Source: JBEKZQ01 sp049509675 (GTDB taxonomy: Bacteria; Planctomycetota; Planctomycetia; Pirellulales; Thermoguttaceae). Taken from it: a DNA stretch of 5,373 nucleotides. Each line of letters opens with the position of its first letter. Within the stretch, counting starts at the first letter, position 1. A program made the translations under genes and the position numbers. Location: the NCBI GenBank assembly GCA_049509675.1, contig JBEKZQ010000426.1:1-5373 (forward strand), in the 5' to 3' direction. Under the pieces are notes generated by a model, which did no database searches, had not been told where the DNA came from, and worked only from the letters and a program-made list of their open reading frames with translations. Shown in pieces: positions 5,332 through 5,373 of the stretch.

Positions 5332-5373
5332 GGACGGACTGTTAATCCGTCCACGGTTCGGCGACGGATTAGC
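5332..5373 (+). repeat. overlapping inverted repeats, possible dispersed palindromic (REP-like) element cut by the window end
   Basis: GGACGGA (5332-5338) pairs with TCCGTCC (5346-5352) around a 7-base loop. TAATCCGTC (5343-5351) also pairs perfectly with GACGGATTA (5363-5371), extendable to the last base by a T-G and a G-C pair. The two hairpins share 5346-5351 and exclude each other. There is no T-run. The element lies 42 bp after the aquaporin stop. Three copies of a GACGGAnT-type word in alternating orientation suggest an extragenic palindrome family that may continue beyond the window; an ending signal for the operon is the alternative. Confidence 0.5.

Noticed and set aside
1..5373. CRISPR array, tRNA, rRNA or insertion sequence
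   Set aside because: I saw no regularly spaced repeats, cloverleaf-like sequence, rRNA-like segment, transposase motif or terminal inverted repeats with target duplication.

Overview
The window looks like high-GC chromosomal DNA from a planctomycete-type bacterium (Planctomycetota; a related Verrucomicrobiota or Lentisphaerota lineage is the alternative). The evidence is the combination of an exosortase-type PEP-CTERM surface protein with autotransporter-associated beta-strand repeats, a short type II pseudopilin-like protein with an FTLVE-type leader and a C-terminal H-x(10)-DG signature, and strong GC bias at third codon positions. No taxonomic marker gene is present, so this is an inference from gene families. 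All supported genes lie on the + strand.

Region 1 (1-1304) is the 3' part of a large PEP-CTERM protein: a beta-sandwich-like N-terminal segment, a beta-strand repeat region, then a VPEP motif, one membrane helix and an Arg tail. Region 2 (1305-2616) begins with a non-coding stretch holding a weak hairpin and a good sigma70-type promoter (TTGACA, 17-bp spacer, CACAAT). It then has a gutted PEP-CTERM gene: a start codon and ribosome site, then in another frame only the last 60 or so residues of a protein related to the first gene. The pseudopilin-like gene follows, with its ribosome site overlapping the stop of the remnant. Region 3 (2617-3900) is a radical SAM enzyme 23 bp downstream in the same apparent operon. 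It has an atypical CX8CX2C cluster motif and three separate CxC pairs. I do not recognise its substrate.

Region 4 (3901-5289) appears to be a separate transcription unit: a 247-bp gap with a weak promoter candidate and a strong stem-loop, then a PadR-family repressor with an N-terminal CPC motif, then an aquaporin-family channel. The channel keeps both NPA motifs but is predicted to have a widened filter (Phe/Ala/Ala/Arg) and ends in three Cys-Cys pairs. The CPC regulator next to a wide-pore, Cys-tailed channel suggests a metal- or metalloid-responsive pair, by loose analogy with aquaglyceroporins in arsenic operons; this is inference only. The last 42 bp hold overlapping inverted repeats that look like a dispersed palindromic element cut by the window end.

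The points most worth a second look are the radical SAM enzyme with its unusual cysteine layout next to a pseudopilin-like gene, the PadR/aquaporin pair, and the collapsed PEP-CTERM gene, which may mislead start-site calling of the pseudopilin.
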